Assembly (NCBI RefSeq): GCF_012584455.1
Contig: NZ_JABAEB010000006.1
Location: 251,440-315,439, forward strand
From: Shewanella oncorhynchi
GTDB taxonomy: Bacteria > Pseudomonadota > Gammaproteobacteria > Enterobacterales > Shewanellaceae
Length of the DNA: 64,000 bases
Direction of reading: 5' to 3'
Positions 27,991 through 39,092 of this stretch are shown in pieces (the stretch's first letter is position 1; every line of letters begins with the position of its first letter). The position numbers were made by a program, and so were the translations under genes. The notes below the pieces were generated by a model. It was not told the DNA's origin. It saw only the letters and a list, made by a program, of their open reading frames with translations, and did no database searches.

Positions 27991-30633
27991 ATGGGTAAAT
28001 CGCTAGTTATTGTCGAATCACCGGCCAAAGCTAAGACTATTAATAAATATCTTGGCAAAGAATTCATCGTTAAATCGAGCGTAGGTCACATCCGTGATCT
28101 GCCGACATCATCGACTTCAGAAGGCAATGAAAAGGTTAAATCCGCTGCCGAAGTTAAGAAGATGTCGCCAGAAGAAAAAGCTCAATATAAAAAGGTGAAA
28201 GATCAGCAAGCGCTAGTGTCTCGTATGGGCGTAAACCCTGAAAAGGGCTGGGCGGCTAAGTACCAAATTTTGCCGGGTAAAGAAAAAGTCGTTAAAGAGT
28301 TACAGGCACTTGCCGATTCTGCTGACCAAATCTATCTCGCAACCGACTTAGACCGTGAGGGAGAAGCTATCGCCTGGCATTTGCAAGAGGTGATTGGTGG
28401 TGATCCTTCACGGTATCAACGTGTTGTTTTCAACGAAATTACTAAGTCTGCGATTCAAGATGCTTTTAGTAAACCGTCGACACTCGACACTAACATGGTT
28501 AATGCCCAACAAGCCCGCCGCTTCTTAGATAGAGTTGTCGGTTTTATGGTGTCGCCGCTGCTGTGGAAAAAAGTTGCTCGCGGTTTATCCGCTGGGCGAG
28601 TGCAGTCGGTTGCCGTGCGTTTAGTGGTTGAACGCGAAAGCGAAATCAAAGCCTTTGTGCCTGAAGAATTTTGGGATGTACACGCAGAGCTCAATACGCC
28701 CGCTCAGGAAGCTTTGCGGATGGAAGTGGTTAAGCATCTAGATGCTGCCTTCAATCCTATCAATGAACAGCAAGCGATGGCTGCGGTTCAAGCGTTATCT
28801 GCGGCAAGTTTTACTGTGCTGGCTCGCGAAGATAAAGCGACTCAAAGTAAACCATCGGCTCCCTTTATTACGTCGACACTGCAACAGGCCGCGAGTACAC
28901 GCTTAGGTTTCGGTGTGAAGAAGACCATGATGATGGCGCAGCGACTTTACGAAGCCGGTCATATCACTTATATGCGTACCGACTCGACCAATTTGAGTCA
29001 AGAAGCCGTTGAAAACCTGCGTGATATGATTGCTAAAGAGTTTGGTGATAAATATCTACCCGCTGAACCCATTCGTTATGGTTCTAAGGAAGGCGCACAA
29101 GAGGCTCACGAAGCGATTCGTCCATCGAACGTTCAAGTGCAAGCAGCGACCTTATCTGACATGGAACGTGACGCTCAGCGCTTATATGAGCTTATTTGGC
29201 GCCAGTTTGTCTCATGTCAAATGACACCTGCACAATATGATGCCACTAAGTTGACCGTAAAAGCGGGCGATTATGAGCTCAAAGCTACGGGACGTACCTT
29301 ACGTTTTGATGGTTGGACTCGCGTACAAACAGCGCTTAAGAAGAAAAACGAAGAAGACAATACGTTACCATTCGTGGCACAGGGCGATGTATTAGCATTA
29401 AAAGAATTGCAGCCTAAACAACATTTTACTAAGCCGCCAGCACGATACAGCGAAGCTTCTTTAGTAAAAGAATTAGAAAAACGCGGTATTGGCCGCCCAT
29501 CAACCTACGCAACCATCATTTCAACGATTCAAGATCGTGGTTATGTAAAAGTAGAAAATCGTCGTTTCTATGCCGAAAAAATGGGTGAAATTGTCAGCGA
29601 ACGATTGGTGAGCAGTTTTGCTGATTTGATGAGCTATGACTTTACCGCCAGCATGGAGCAAACATTAGATGATGTGGCTCGGGGCGAGTTAGACTGGAAA
29701 AAAGTACTCGATGGTTTCTATGCTGACTTTACTAAGCAATTAGAAAAAGCGGAGCTGGATCCTGAAGAAGGTGGCATGCGTCTTAACCAAATGGTGATGA
29801 CGGATATCAAGTGCCCAACTTGTGGTCGTCCTATGGGGATCCGCACTGGAACGACTGGTGTTTTCCTTGGTTGCTCTGGTTATGAATTACCCCCTAAAGA
29901 ACGCTGTAAGACGACGATGAACCTCACGCCTGGCGTTGAGGCGATTAGCGAAAACAGTGAAGATGCCGAAACAGATGCACTGCGTGCGAAGCACCGTTGT
30001 AGTATTTGTGGCACGGCAATGGACAGTTATCTGATCGATGAGAAGCGTAAGTTACACGTCTGCGGTAACAATCCAATCTGTGAAGGCTATGAAGTCGAAG
30101 AAGGCCAATTCAAGATCAAAGGCTATGAAGGTCCACTGATTGAGTGTGATCGCTGTGGTCACGATATGGAACTGAAAAATGGTCGTTTTGGTAAGTACTT
30201 TGGCTGTACCAATGAAGAGTGTAAGAATACCCGTAAATTACTGAAAAATGGTGAGGCGGCGCCGCCAAAAGAAGATCCTATTTATTTACCCGAACTTAAA
30301 TGCAGTAAATCGGATGCCCATTTCGTATTACGTGATGGTGCGGCGGGTATCTTCTTAGCGGCTAGTACTTTCCCTAAATCACGTGAAACCCGTGCGCCTC
30401 TGGTTGAGGAGCTGGTTCAATACCGTGACCTGCTATGGCCTAAGTATCAGTATTTAGCGGATGCGCCAGTCACTGATGATGAAGGCAATAAGGCTGCGGT
30501 GAAGTTTAGCCGTAAGACGAAAGAGCAATACGTTGCGACTGAAGTCGATGGCAAAGCCACGGGTTGGTCTGCGCATTACGTCAATGGGAAGTGGGTGAGT
30601 GAATCTACCAAGAAGGCCAAGAAAGGCGCATAG
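27991..30633 (+). CDS. topA: DNA topoisomerase I (type IA)
   Basis: Relaxes negatively supercoiled DNA. The 880-residue protein has the N-terminal TOPRIM domain ([26 protein letters not shown]), the active-site Tyr327 in [12 protein letters not shown] and the GRPSTYA block. Three C-terminal four-cysteine zinc ribbons follow: CPTCGRPM...C...C, CSICGTAM...C..NPIC and CDRCGHDM...C..EEC, then a basic tail. Length and ribbon number agree with E. coli TopA (865). No good ribosome site is visible just before the ATG. A strong terminator follows. Confidence 0.98.
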   Translation: MGKSLVIVESPAKAKTINKYLGKEFIVKSSVGHIRDLPTSSTSEGNEKVKSAAEVKKMSPEEKAQYKKVKDQQALVSRMGVNPEKGWAAKYQILPGKEKVVKELQALADSADQIYLATDLDREGEAIAWHLQEVIGGDPSRYQRVVFNEITKSAIQDAFSKPSTLDTNMVNAQQARRFLDRVVGFMVSPLLWKKVARGLSAGRVQSVAVRLVVERESEIKAFVPEEFWDVHAELNTPAQEALRMEVVKHLDAAFNPINEQQAMAAVQALSAASFTVLAREDKATQSKPSAPFITSTLQQAASTRLGFGVKKTMMMAQRLYEAGHITYMRTDSTNLSQEAVENLRDMIAKEFGDKYLPAEPIRYGSKEGAQEAHEAIRPSNVQVQAATLSDMERDAQRLYELIWRQFVSCQMTPAQYDATKLTVKAGDYELKATGRTLRFDGWTRVQTALKKKNEEDNTLPFVAQGDVLALKELQPKQHFTKPPARYSEASLVKELEKRGIGRPSTYATIISTIQDRGYVKVENRRFYAEKMGEIVSERLVSSFADLMSYDFTASMEQTLDDVARGELDWKKVLDGFYADFTKQLEKAELDPEEGGMRLNQMVMTDIKCPTCGRPMGIRTGTTGVFLGCSGYELPPKERCKTTMNLTPGVEAISENSEDAETDALRAKHRCSICGTAMDSYLIDEKRKLHVCGNNPICEGYEVEEGQFKIKGYEGPLIECDRCGHDMELKNGRFGKYFGCTNEECKNTRKLLKNGEAAPPKEDPIYLPELKCSKSDAHFVLRDGAAGIFLAASTFPKSRETRAPLVEELVQYRDLLWPKYQYLADAPVTDDEGNKAAVKFSRKTKEQYVATEVDGKATGWSAHYVNGKWVSESTKKAKKGA

Positions 30634-30669
30634 TGACTGATTAAGCTAGCTTAACGCTAATAGAACAAC

Positions 30670-30702
30670 AAAAAGCCAAGTCAAATATGACTTGGCTTTT
30701 TG
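30670..30702 (+). terminator. topA terminator
   Basis: AAAAGCCAAGTC-AAATAT-GACTTGGCTTTTT, a 12-bp stem with T-run, about 40 bp past the topA stop. Confidence 0.9.
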
Positions 30703-30858
30703 TTTGTGTGTTTTCGATATTAATTTGTTGCTATAGATAATAATTCAAACATGTTGAGTACTTTACACCTGCAGATACAAACTGACTCACAATGACGCGG
30801 TAGCATGAGTGGCAAATGTGTCGCTAATTCAATTTAACGGTAAGCAAATAGAGACTGA

Positions 30859-31638
30859 TCACCATTTCTTTTTAGGTTGAAACAGCATATCGATATCATC
30901 TTCTTCATTTTTAGGTCTAGGCGCACTGGGTTCAGATTGTTTCTGTGCCCCCATAATTTCATCAAGTAATTGTTTAGCCTCATCGACTTTACGCCCAATG
31001 AAGGGATCATTAGGCGTTTGTGCCTTAATGGCGTGTAATGTTGATAGGGCTTTGGTTACCATTTGTTTTGATGAGCCATATTGCTTCATAAAACTGGCCG
31101 CGCGGGCACGAGAAAGCATAGAATCGACATTAATTCTGAGCTGTAAACTGTCGATGCGGCTTTCTTCTTGAGCAAAAATGCTCGGATCGACTTTACCTTT
31201 ATTATGCTCGGCTCTGAGTATCGCCTTTAATTTTTTTAAGGTTTGAACAAGCGCTAAAATTTGTTTGTCATTATCGGGTAGTCTGAAATTCTCAATTGGA
31301 GGAGTTTGAGGTTGTCCAGACTGTAAGCTTGTTATTTGATTATTAATATCGGCTAAGCGACGTTGGTAGTCCGACTGTTGTTGGCCATTACTGATCGCTG
31401 TTGCAGACTGCAAGGCATCTTGTACACGCCGGTACAAAACCAACACTATATTCGTGCTACAAGGCATCATTCCTGTGTTTGATAACACAGTTTCAGTTTC
31501 ATCGATAATTGCTCTTTGACGGGCAAATTCAATGCGACGCTCAGCCTCTACACGTTCTTTTTGTTGCTGTAATACGTTAATTCCGATAACAAGCAGTAAA
31601 AGCGCACCGATGAGGATCAGAACCAAGGTGAATGACAT
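30859..31638 (-). CDS. Membrane-anchored coiled-coil protein of unknown function
   Basis: The 259-residue protein begins with one transmembrane helix (about 4-24, LVLILIGALLLLVIGINVL) followed by a long, mostly helical, highly charged and Gln-rich region with coiled-coil character (25-230), and an acidic then basic C-terminal tail (EEDDIDMLFQPKKKW). Homologues next to topA or cysB in related bacteria have sometimes been named DNA repair protein, but nothing in the sequence shows a nuclease or DNA-binding motif. It would face the cytoplasm if the short N-terminus is outside. It diverges from cysB. Confidence 0.8.
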   Translation of the reverse strand: MSFTLVLILIGALLLLVIGINVLQQQKERVEAERRIEFARQRAIIDETETVLSNTGMMPCSTNIVLVLYRRVQDALQSATAISNGQQQSDYQRRLADINNQITSLQSGQPQTPPIENFRLPDNDKQILALVQTLKKLKAILRAEHNKGKVDPSIFAQEESRIDSLQLRINVDSMLSRARAASFMKQYGSSKQMVTKALSTLHAIKAQTPNDPFIGRKVDEAKQLLDEIMGAQKQSEPSAPRPKNEEDDIDMLFQPKKKW

Positions 31639-31833
31639 AGATGTTCCATTATTTATCCAATTGAGCTAATGCTACAATAAATCAATAAACTAGCATAGTT
31701 ATCTTAGCCTAGGTTATCATTTCTGTCGTATGAATCTGTAGACTTGTGCTCTATATTCCTATTTGCTTTAATTTTTACTATATACTATAACGATTGATTA
31801 TAGCTGAGAGTGCTTTGAGGGCTCAGTTGTTAA

Positions 31834-32850
<1,017 letters not shown>

Positions 32851-32870
32851 CTTGGATGATTTACAAACAT

Positions 32871-32900
32871 AAAAATGCCGCTAATAAAAGCGGCATTTTT
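32871..32900. terminator. Bidirectional terminator between cysB and the response regulator
   Basis: AAAAATGCCGCT-AATAAA-AGCGGCATTTTT is a perfect 12-bp stem serving converging genes. Confidence 0.92.
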
Positions 32901-32913
32901 ATGGGTTTAGCGA

Positions 32914-33576
32914 TTAAGATAAATCGACTTTATCCATCTCGAGTTGCGCAAGGGCAATAACTGCTTGAGTGCGGTTACGAACGCCAAGTTTTCTAAATAT
33001 GGCGGTAGCGTGCGCCTTGATGGTCGCCTCAGATACGCCAAGATCGTAGGCTATTTGTTTATTTAATAAACCTTCGGCAAACATCTGCAACACTTTATAT
33101 TGTTGCGGCGTGAGATCGGATAACTTGCTGGCCATTTTATCAATGGCATCGTCATTGATAGCAATAATCTCAGTGCCTTTAGGCAACCAAATATCACCGA
33201 ATAACACCGCACTTAGCGCCTCTTTTAGGGTTTCCATTGAAGCTGATTTAGGGATAAAACCACTGCTGCCATAATGAATCGCACGGCTAATGGTATTGAT
33301 ATCCTCGTGGGCTGAAATCACCACAACGGGTAACTCAGGATAATGTGAGCGTAGGTGGATAAGTGTGGAGTAGCCGTGGGACCCCGGCATCTGCAGATCT
33401 AACAGTACAAGATCGTAATCGACGCTTCGAACATCCAATACAGATTGCAGTGCGTCAGCACTGTCGGCTTCAAACCACTGTGCATGCTCGAAAGCGCTGG
33501 TCAGCGCTTGACGTAGTGCATTTCTGAACAATGGATGATCGTCTGCGATAATAATATTTAAGTTTTCTAGCTTCAT
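32914..33576 (-). CDS. NarL/LuxR-type response regulator (CrbR/ErdR-like)
   Basis: The 220-residue protein has a receiver domain with IIADDHPLFRNAL, phosphoacceptor Asp in LVLLDLQMPG and Lys in FIPKSA, then a LuxR-type helix-turn-helix (LTPQQYKVLQMFAEGLLNKQIAYDLGVS in two parts; ATIKAHATAIFRKLGVRNR). No histidine kinase gene lies nearby, so it is an orphan. From memory it resembles the CrbR/ErdR group, which works with a distant CrbS-like transporter-kinase to control acetyl-CoA synthetase and other acetate or alcohol genes. That assignment is inference. Confidence 0.88.
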   Translation of the reverse strand: MKLENLNIIIADDHPLFRNALRQALTSAFEHAQWFEADSADALQSVLDVRSVDYDLVLLDLQMPGSHGYSTLIHLRSHYPELPVVVISAHEDINTISRAIHYGSSGFIPKSASMETLKEALSAVLFGDIWLPKGTEIIAINDDAIDKMASKLSDLTPQQYKVLQMFAEGLLNKQIAYDLGVSEATIKAHATAIFRKLGVRNRTQAVIALAQLEMDKVDLS

Positions 33577-33751
33577 GGCTTTTATGATTATGTTCGGTGC
33601 GCGTGAAGATTGAACTCAATGTAACAGAAAAGTAATCAAGGATCCTATTGCTTTATTCAGGAATAAGGACAAAATTTTGATATGTTTCTGGTTGTTAGAC
33701 TTTGGTCGGTGTTTTACAGGGAAAAAGATGGACAGTATAGTTTCAATTGAA

Positions 33752-33769
33752 AGCCCGAAAGTACGGGCT
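33752..33769 (-). terminator. Small hairpin after the thioesterase gene
   Basis: On the minus strand AGCCCG-TACTTT-CGGGCT is followed by TTCAATT. The stem is short and the T-run weak, so this is a tentative terminator. Confidence 0.4.
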
Positions 33770-33796
33770 AACCTATACTTTAAAATCGTCTAAAAA

Positions 33797-34261
33797 CTAC
33801 CCATATGTCCACACTTTTGTGGGATTTCGTTGTTCGTCAACCGCAACAAAGGTGAACACACCACGTATGGCATGCTCTCGATGGTCTTGATACATGTCTT
33901 CGACATAGATGTTGACTTCAACTTTTAATGACGTATTACCTACATGGATCACACGAGCGATGAGTTCTGCTAGTGTGCCAGCTGGGATAGGCTTTTTAAA
34001 ATCAATTCTATCGGAACTCACTGTGACTAAGGTTTTACGGCAGAAACGAGTTGCCGCAATAAAGGCTGTTTCATCCATCCACGCTAAAGCTTCACCACCA
34101 AATAACGTATTGTGATGGTTGGTGATTGAGGGAAATACTGCTTTAATCACACGCGCTTCTGAGGAATCAATTCGAGTTTGAATCGCGTCAGGAAAAGGTG
34201 TTTCAGCGGCTTCGATTCGTGAGGTGTTTTCGGTGTTTGTGGACATGGGGGTAAGCGACAT
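33797..34261 (-). CDS. Acyl-CoA thioesterase, YciA-like hotdog protein
   Basis: Hydrolyses acyl-CoA to free acid and CoA. The frame is open back to 34378, but that part reads as non-coding; ATG 34261 with AGGTT upstream gives 154 residues. The hotdog signature HHNTLFGGEALAWMDETAF, with the catalytic Asp in WMDE, and DFKKPIPAGTLAELIARV place it in the YciA/ACOT7 subgroup. The C-terminal GVFTFVAVD strand completes the fold. The gene lies downstream of aroH and is separated from it by a strong terminator. Confidence 0.88.
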   Translation of the reverse strand: MSLTPMSTNTENTSRIEAAETPFPDAIQTRIDSSEARVIKAVFPSITNHHNTLFGGEALAWMDETAFIAATRFCRKTLVTVSSDRIDFKKPIPAGTLAELIARVIHVGNTSLKVEVNIYVEDMYQDHREHAIRGVFTFVAVDEQRNPTKVWTYG

Positions 34262-34382
34262 ACAGCAACCTAAGGTAATGCAGCAAAATAAGCTCGAATT
34301 ATAAAGATTTATGGTGGTTAAAGATAGAAAACTACAGGCTTTAAGGTGCAGTAGGCATATGACTGAGGATAATGTCATGCTT

Positions 34383-34419
34383 CCAATAAAAAACCGAAAT
34401 GAGATCGGTTTTTTATTGG
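34383..34419 (-). terminator. aroH terminator (15-bp perfect stem)
   Basis: CCAATAAAAAACCGA-AATGAGA-TCGGTTTTTTATTGG is a fully symmetric hairpin just past the aroH stop, with a T-run on either strand. Confidence 0.88.
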
Positions 34420-34440
34420 ACGATTTATTTTACTTCAGAT

Positions 34441-35505
34441 TTATTTGGTTAACAGTGCTTTTCTTTCGCGGGAAGCCGCTGCGAGCTTACGTAGCAGGAT
34501 TTCAGAGTCATCCCAATGCAAGCAAGCGTCGGTGATACTTTGGCCATAACAGAGTGGCTGGCCTTCAACGACTTTTTGATTACCTTCTTGTAAGAAGCTT
34601 TCAGCCATAATACCTGCGATGGCAGTGCTGCCAGCACGCATTTGAGTCATAATTTCATCGGCGACCATCAGCTGTTTGAGATGGTTCTTCTCACTGTTTC
34701 CGTGGCTGAAATCGATAACCATACGTTGAGTTACCCCAACAGATGCGAGCTGTTGACGCGCTTCTTCGATATCTTGTGCGTGATAATTAGGTTTTTTGCC
34801 ACCACGTAGGATGATATGGCCAAACGGGTTGCCGTGGGTGCGATAGACCGCCATAGCGCCATCTTTATCCGGTGAATAGAAAACATGCGGTACTTGTGCG
34901 GCACGCACTGCATCAACGGCAATATTGATGTTCCCATCAGTACCATTTTTAAAACCAACAGGGCAGGACAGTGCTGAAGCCATTTCACGGTGGACTTGGC
35001 TTTCCGTGGTGCGGGCACCAATCGCACCCCAAGTGATGAGATCCGCTATGTACTGACCGTTCACCATATCCAAAAATTCGGTGGCGATAGGCAATTTTAA
35101 TTCAGTGATTTGTTGCAGCAATTCGCGGGCAATGCGTAAACCTTTGTTTGGTTCGAAACTGCCATCGAGATCGGGATCTGAAATTAATCCTTTCCAACCG
35201 ACAATTGTGCGGGGTTTTTCAAAATAGACGCGCATTAAGATACACAAGTCATCTTTCAATTCTTGGTGTAACGCGGCCAAGCGTTGAGCATAATCTAATG
35301 CCGCTTTAGTATCGTGGATTGAACATGGGCCTATGATCACCAATAGACGTTGGTCTTCACCCATAATGATGGCTTCGACTTCACGACGTTGCTGAACCAG
35401 ATAATCGGCTGCATCTTGAGTTAATGGGAACTCAGATGCCAGTTGCGCAGGTGAGATGACTTTTGCTAATAAGGAAGTGCGTAGTTCGTCTGTTTTTATG
35501 GTCAT
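34441..35505 (-). CDS. aroH: 3-deoxy-7-phosphoheptulonate (DAHP) synthase, AroH-like
   Basis: First step of aromatic amino-acid synthesis: condenses PEP with erythrose 4-phosphate. The 354-residue class I enzyme shows LLVIIGPCSIHD, FEKPRT, GARTTESQ, SCPVGFKNGTDG, RGGKKPN and DFSHGN. Overall it is closer to the tryptophan-sensitive AroH of E. coli (TDELRT start; WGAIGARTTESQ) than to AroG or AroF, but feedback type should be tested. No clear TrpR or TyrR operator was seen upstream. aroH next to ppsR and ppsA is the same order as in E. coli and puts PEP production beside PEP use. Confidence 0.93.
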   Translation of the reverse strand: MTIKTDELRTSLLAKVISPAQLASEFPLTQDAADYLVQQRREVEAIIMGEDQRLLVIIGPCSIHDTKAALDYAQRLAALHQELKDDLCILMRVYFEKPRTIVGWKGLISDPDLDGSFEPNKGLRIARELLQQITELKLPIATEFLDMVNGQYIADLITWGAIGARTTESQVHREMASALSCPVGFKNGTDGNINIAVDAVRAAQVPHVFYSPDKDGAMAVYRTHGNPFGHIILRGGKKPNYHAQDIEEARQQLASVGVTQRMVIDFSHGNSEKNHLKQLMVADEIMTQMRAGSTAIAGIMAESFLQEGNQKVVEGQPLCYGQSITDACLHWDDSEILLRKLAAASRERKALLTK

Positions 35506-35687
35506 TCAAAATACCGAGCTTGCGTGCGGCGCTTTTCGCCAGATTGCCTCGGATTATAACGAATCGAACCGAGTTGCACAGTGCCAATTGCGTTAATTGT
35601 CGGCAACTGTGCAATGAATTTGATTTAAGTTAGTTTCTTTTAGACTAAATTCACTCGGTTTCTTTTGCTGATTTTGGCTTATTAGGC

Positions 35688-36500
35688 TTAGAACATATGC
35701 CGTTCTAGGCCCGTGACATCTAATATTTTAGTGGCAATTTCTTCCACGGAATGATTAGTGGTGTCTATGTAAGGAATGCGTTCTCGTTTAAACAGCATTT
35801 CAACTTCTTTGACTTCTAAGCGGCACTGTTTGAGCGATGAGTAGCGGCTATTCTCCATTCGACTCTGACGGATTTCATGTAAACGCACGGGATCAATCGT
35901 TAAACCAAACAGTTTTTTCTTATTGCGTTTCAGCGCTTCAGGTAACTTAAGGTTATCCATATCATCTTCGGTGAAAGGGTAGTTTGCCGCTTTTATACCG
36001 AACTGCATTGATAAATACAGGCTCGATGGCGTTTTGCCACAGCGAGAGACCCCAAGTAAAACCAGATCGGCTTGATCCATATGTTTCATGGTCTGGCCAT
36101 CATCATTATCCATGGCGAAATTAATGGCATCAATACGCGCTTCATAGCCGTGATTCGCTTTTCCATGGGTTCTATGTACAACTGGAGAGGCAGAAACACC
36201 TAAATGTTGTTCGAGTGGGGCCACAAAAGTATTCAAAAAATCATAATCAACCCCTTCACTCGAGTAGATGATGTCGCGGATCTCGGCTTTTACGATGGAA
36301 TGGAATACTAACGGCCGCTCACCTGTTGTAATAAAACAATCATTAATTTGTCGCTTAACTTGCTCCGCTTTCGTCAATGTTTCGACAAATGGAATCGTAA
36401 GTGACTCAAATTCTAATGGAAATTGCGAGAGAACCGCATGACCAAAAACTTCAGCTGTGATCGCTGTCCCGTCGGAGATATAGAATACTTTTGGTGCCAT
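35688..36500 (-). CDS. ppsR: PEP synthase regulatory protein (bifunctional kinase/pyrophosphorylase)
   Basis: Controls PpsA by ADP-dependent phosphorylation, and Pi-dependent dephosphorylation, of a threonine beside the catalytic histidine. The 270-residue protein begins [14 protein letters not shown] and has the P-loop-like [11 protein letters not shown] around residue 150 that defines the DUF299/PpsR family. It is divergent from ppsA across 124 bp, as in E. coli, so both are likely controlled from one small region. Confidence 0.95.
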   Translation of the reverse strand: MAPKVFYISDGTAITAEVFGHAVLSQFPLEFESLTIPFVETLTKAEQVKRQINDCFITTGERPLVFHSIVKAEIRDIIYSSEGVDYDFLNTFVAPLEQHLGVSASPVVHRTHGKANHGYEARIDAINFAMDNDDGQTMKHMDQADLVLLGVSRCGKTPSSLYLSMQFGIKAANYPFTEDDMDNLKLPEALKRNKKKLFGLTIDPVRLHEIRQSRMENSRYSSLKQCRLEVKEVEMLFKRERIPYIDTTNHSVEEIATKILDVTGLERHMF

Positions 36501-36624
36501 ACTGACCTCTTGTAGTAATAAAATTACAAATAAAATTATAGATTTACGCGTGTTCGACAGGAGTGTAAAATGCCGCTGCCCTCGTGTGAAGGGGCCACTG
36601 AAATAAACTTGCGGAGATAGAACT

Positions 36625-38994
36625 GTGCAGCAATACGTACTCTGGTATCAAGAATTAGGCATGGGTGACGTCAACTTGGTTGGCGGTAAAAATGCTTCTC
36701 TAGGCGAGATGATCAGCAATCTGGCCAATGCCGGTGTTCAAGTACCTGGCGGATTTGCGACAACTTCCCATGCGTTCAACGAGTTCCTTGAACAAAGCGG
36801 AGTTAACCAGAAGATTTATGACATTCTAGCCACACTGGATGTAGATGATGTCAATGCGCTGGCTAAAGTAGGTGCACAGATCAGACAGTGGGTTATCGAC
36901 ACTCCATTTCAACCAGCATTAGAGCAAGCGATTCGTGAAGCTTACGATAAACTTGCCGCTGAAACTAGCGAAGCGTCATTCGCGGTACGTTCTTCTGCAA
37001 CAGCTGAAGATATGCCAGATGCCTCTTTTGCGGGTCAGCAAGAAACCTTCTTAAACGTAAAAGGATTTGAATCCGTACTGACAGCGATCAAGCATGTGTA
37101 CGCTTCACTCTTTAACGATCGCGCTATTTCCTACCGTGTGCATCAAGGTTATGAGCACCACGGTGTTGCCTTGTCTGCTGGCGTACAACGCATGGTTCGT
37201 TCAGATAAAGCGGCTTCAGGTGTGATGTTCACTATGGACACTGAATCTGGCAATAACGATGTGGTGTTTATCACTTCATCTTTTGGTCTGGGTGAAATGG
37301 TTGTTCAAGGCGCGGTAAACCCAGATGAATTTTATGTTCATAAACCTATTTTAGCTTTAGGTCACAAGGCTGTTGTGCGCCGTAATATCGGTAGCAAGCT
37401 CATCCAAATGGTGTATTCAGATGATGCTGCTCACGGCAAACAAGTCAAAATTGAAGACGTGACTGCTGACAAACGTCGTCAATTCTCTATCAATGACGCT
37501 GAAGTTGAAGAATTAGCCAAACAAGCCATGGTGATCGAAAAGCATTACGGTCGTCCAATGGACATCGAATGGGCAAAAGACGGCAATGATGGCAAATTGT
37601 ATATCGTTCAAGCGCGTCCAGAAACGGTTCGTAGCCGTGAAGATGTGCAATTGATTGAACGTTATCACTTAAAGAGCCGTGGCGCTGTGATCTGTGAAGG
37701 TCGCGCTATTGGCCATAAAGTGGGTACTGGCGTAGCCAAAGTATTAACGTCAATCGCCGATATGGATCAAATCCAACCTGGTGATGTGTTAGTGACAGAC
37801 ATGACAGATCCTGATTGGGAACCTATCATGAAGCGCGCAAGTGCTATCGTCACAAACCGTGGCGGTCGTACCTGTCATGCGGCGATTATCGCCCGCGAAT
37901 TAGGTGTGCCAGCGGTGGTGGGTTGTGGTGACGTGACTGACCGTATCAAGAATGGTCAAATCGTAACTGTTTCTTGCGCCGAAGGTGACACTGGCTTTAT
38001 CTACGAAGGTAAACAAGAGTTTGAAGTGATTTCAAACCGTGTTGACTCTCTGCCTGCATTGCCAATGAAAATCATGATGAACGTGGGTAACCCTGATCGT
38101 GCATTTGATTTTGCCCGTTTGCCAAACGAAGGTGTGGGTCTAGCGCGTTTAGAATTCATCATCAACCGTATGATCGGCATCCATCCAAAGGCACTGCTCG
38201 AATTCAATCAACAGGATGCAGCGTTGCAAACTGAAATCAACGAAATGATTGCTGGTTATGAATCACCTGTTGAGTTCTATATTGCCCGTCTGGTTGAAGG
38301 TATTGCGACTATCGGTTCAGCTTTCTATCCGAAGAAAGTGATCGTACGTATGTCAGACTTTAAGTCTAACGAATACGCAAACTTGGTTGGTGGTGATAGA
38401 TACGAGCCAGAAGAAGAGAACCCAATGCTGGGCTTCCGCGGTGCGAGCCGTTATATTTCTGAATCCTTCCGTGACTGTTTTGCCCTTGAGTGTGAAGCGA
38501 TCAAACGTGTTCGTAATGACATGGGTCTGAAAAACGTTGAAGTCATGATCCCATTCGTTCGCACAGTGAAAGAAGCTGAGCAAGTGGTCGGCCTGCTCAA
38601 AGAGCAAGGTTTAGAGCGTGGTAAAGACGGTTTACGTGTCATCATGATGTGTGAAGTGCCTTCAAACGCCCTGTTAGCAGACCAATTCCTTGAGCATTTC
38701 GATGGCTTCTCTATCGGCTCAAACGATTTAACTCAGCTGACACTCGGCCTTGACCGTGACTCAGGTATCATTAGCCATTTATTCGATGAGCGTGATGAAG
38801 CCGTTAAAATGCTACTTTCATTAGCCATTAAAGCGGCTAAAGCGAAGGGCGCTTACATAGGTATTTGTGGTCAAGGTCCTTCAGATCACGCCGATTTTGC
38901 GGCTTGGTTGGTCGAGCAGGGCATAGATACCGTATCGTTAAATCCAGACACTGTGATTGATACTTGGTTGTATTTAGCCGAAGCGCACGGTTGA
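36625..38994 (+). CDS. ppsA: Phosphoenolpyruvate synthase
   Basis: Makes PEP from pyruvate and ATP, yielding AMP and phosphate; needed for growth on lactate, pyruvate and similar substrates. The 789-residue protein starts at GTG 36625 after GGAG. The N-terminal ATP-grasp domain ([30 protein letters not shown] in pieces) is followed by the phosphohistidine domain with GGRTCHAAI, His418 catalytic and Thr416 the expected PpsR target, and the C-terminal PEP/pyruvate barrel ([25 protein letters not shown] with the catalytic Cys). A terminator follows. Confidence 0.97.
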   Translation: MQQYVLWYQELGMGDVNLVGGKNASLGEMISNLANAGVQVPGGFATTSHAFNEFLEQSGVNQKIYDILATLDVDDVNALAKVGAQIRQWVIDTPFQPALEQAIREAYDKLAAETSEASFAVRSSATAEDMPDASFAGQQETFLNVKGFESVLTAIKHVYASLFNDRAISYRVHQGYEHHGVALSAGVQRMVRSDKAASGVMFTMDTESGNNDVVFITSSFGLGEMVVQGAVNPDEFYVHKPILALGHKAVVRRNIGSKLIQMVYSDDAAHGKQVKIEDVTADKRRQFSINDAEVEELAKQAMVIEKHYGRPMDIEWAKDGNDGKLYIVQARPETVRSREDVQLIERYHLKSRGAVICEGRAIGHKVGTGVAKVLTSIADMDQIQPGDVLVTDMTDPDWEPIMKRASAIVTNRGGRTCHAAIIARELGVPAVVGCGDVTDRIKNGQIVTVSCAEGDTGFIYEGKQEFEVISNRVDSLPALPMKIMMNVGNPDRAFDFARLPNEGVGLARLEFIINRMIGIHPKALLEFNQQDAALQTEINEMIAGYESPVEFYIARLVEGIATIGSAFYPKKVIVRMSDFKSNEYANLVGGDRYEPEEENPMLGFRGASRYISESFRDCFALECEAIKRVRNDMGLKNVEVMIPFVRTVKEAEQVVGLLKEQGLERGKDGLRVIMMCEVPSNALLADQFLEHFDGFSIGSNDLTQLTLGLDRDSGIISHLFDERDEAVKMLLSLAIKAAKAKGAYIGICGQGPSDHADFAAWLVEQGIDTVSLNPDTVIDTWLYLAEAHG

Positions 38995-39021
38995 TCTCGA
39001 TTGTAATTTTATAAACTTGTT

Positions 39022-39050
39022 AAAAAAGCCGCTTTTTAGCGGCTTTTTTT
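39022..39050 (+). terminator. ppsA terminator
   Basis: AAAAAAGCCGCT-TTTT-AGCGGCTTTTTTTT, 30 bp past the stop, with a long T-run. Confidence 0.92.
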
Positions 39051-39092
39051 TGTTTATAATGGCGCCATAACGATAATTGACAGAAGCCATCT

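Noticed and set aside
33728..33793. 21-codon frame beginning MDSIVSIES
   Set aside because: Too short, overlaps a probable hairpin terminator, no supporting evidence.
34262..34378. N-terminal extension of the thioesterase
   Set aside because: Cys- and Leu-rich, unlike the family, and the ATG at 34261 has the usual family start; treated as leader.
35506..35687. TrpR/TyrR operator before aroH
   Set aside because: Looked for both palindromes and found no acceptable match.
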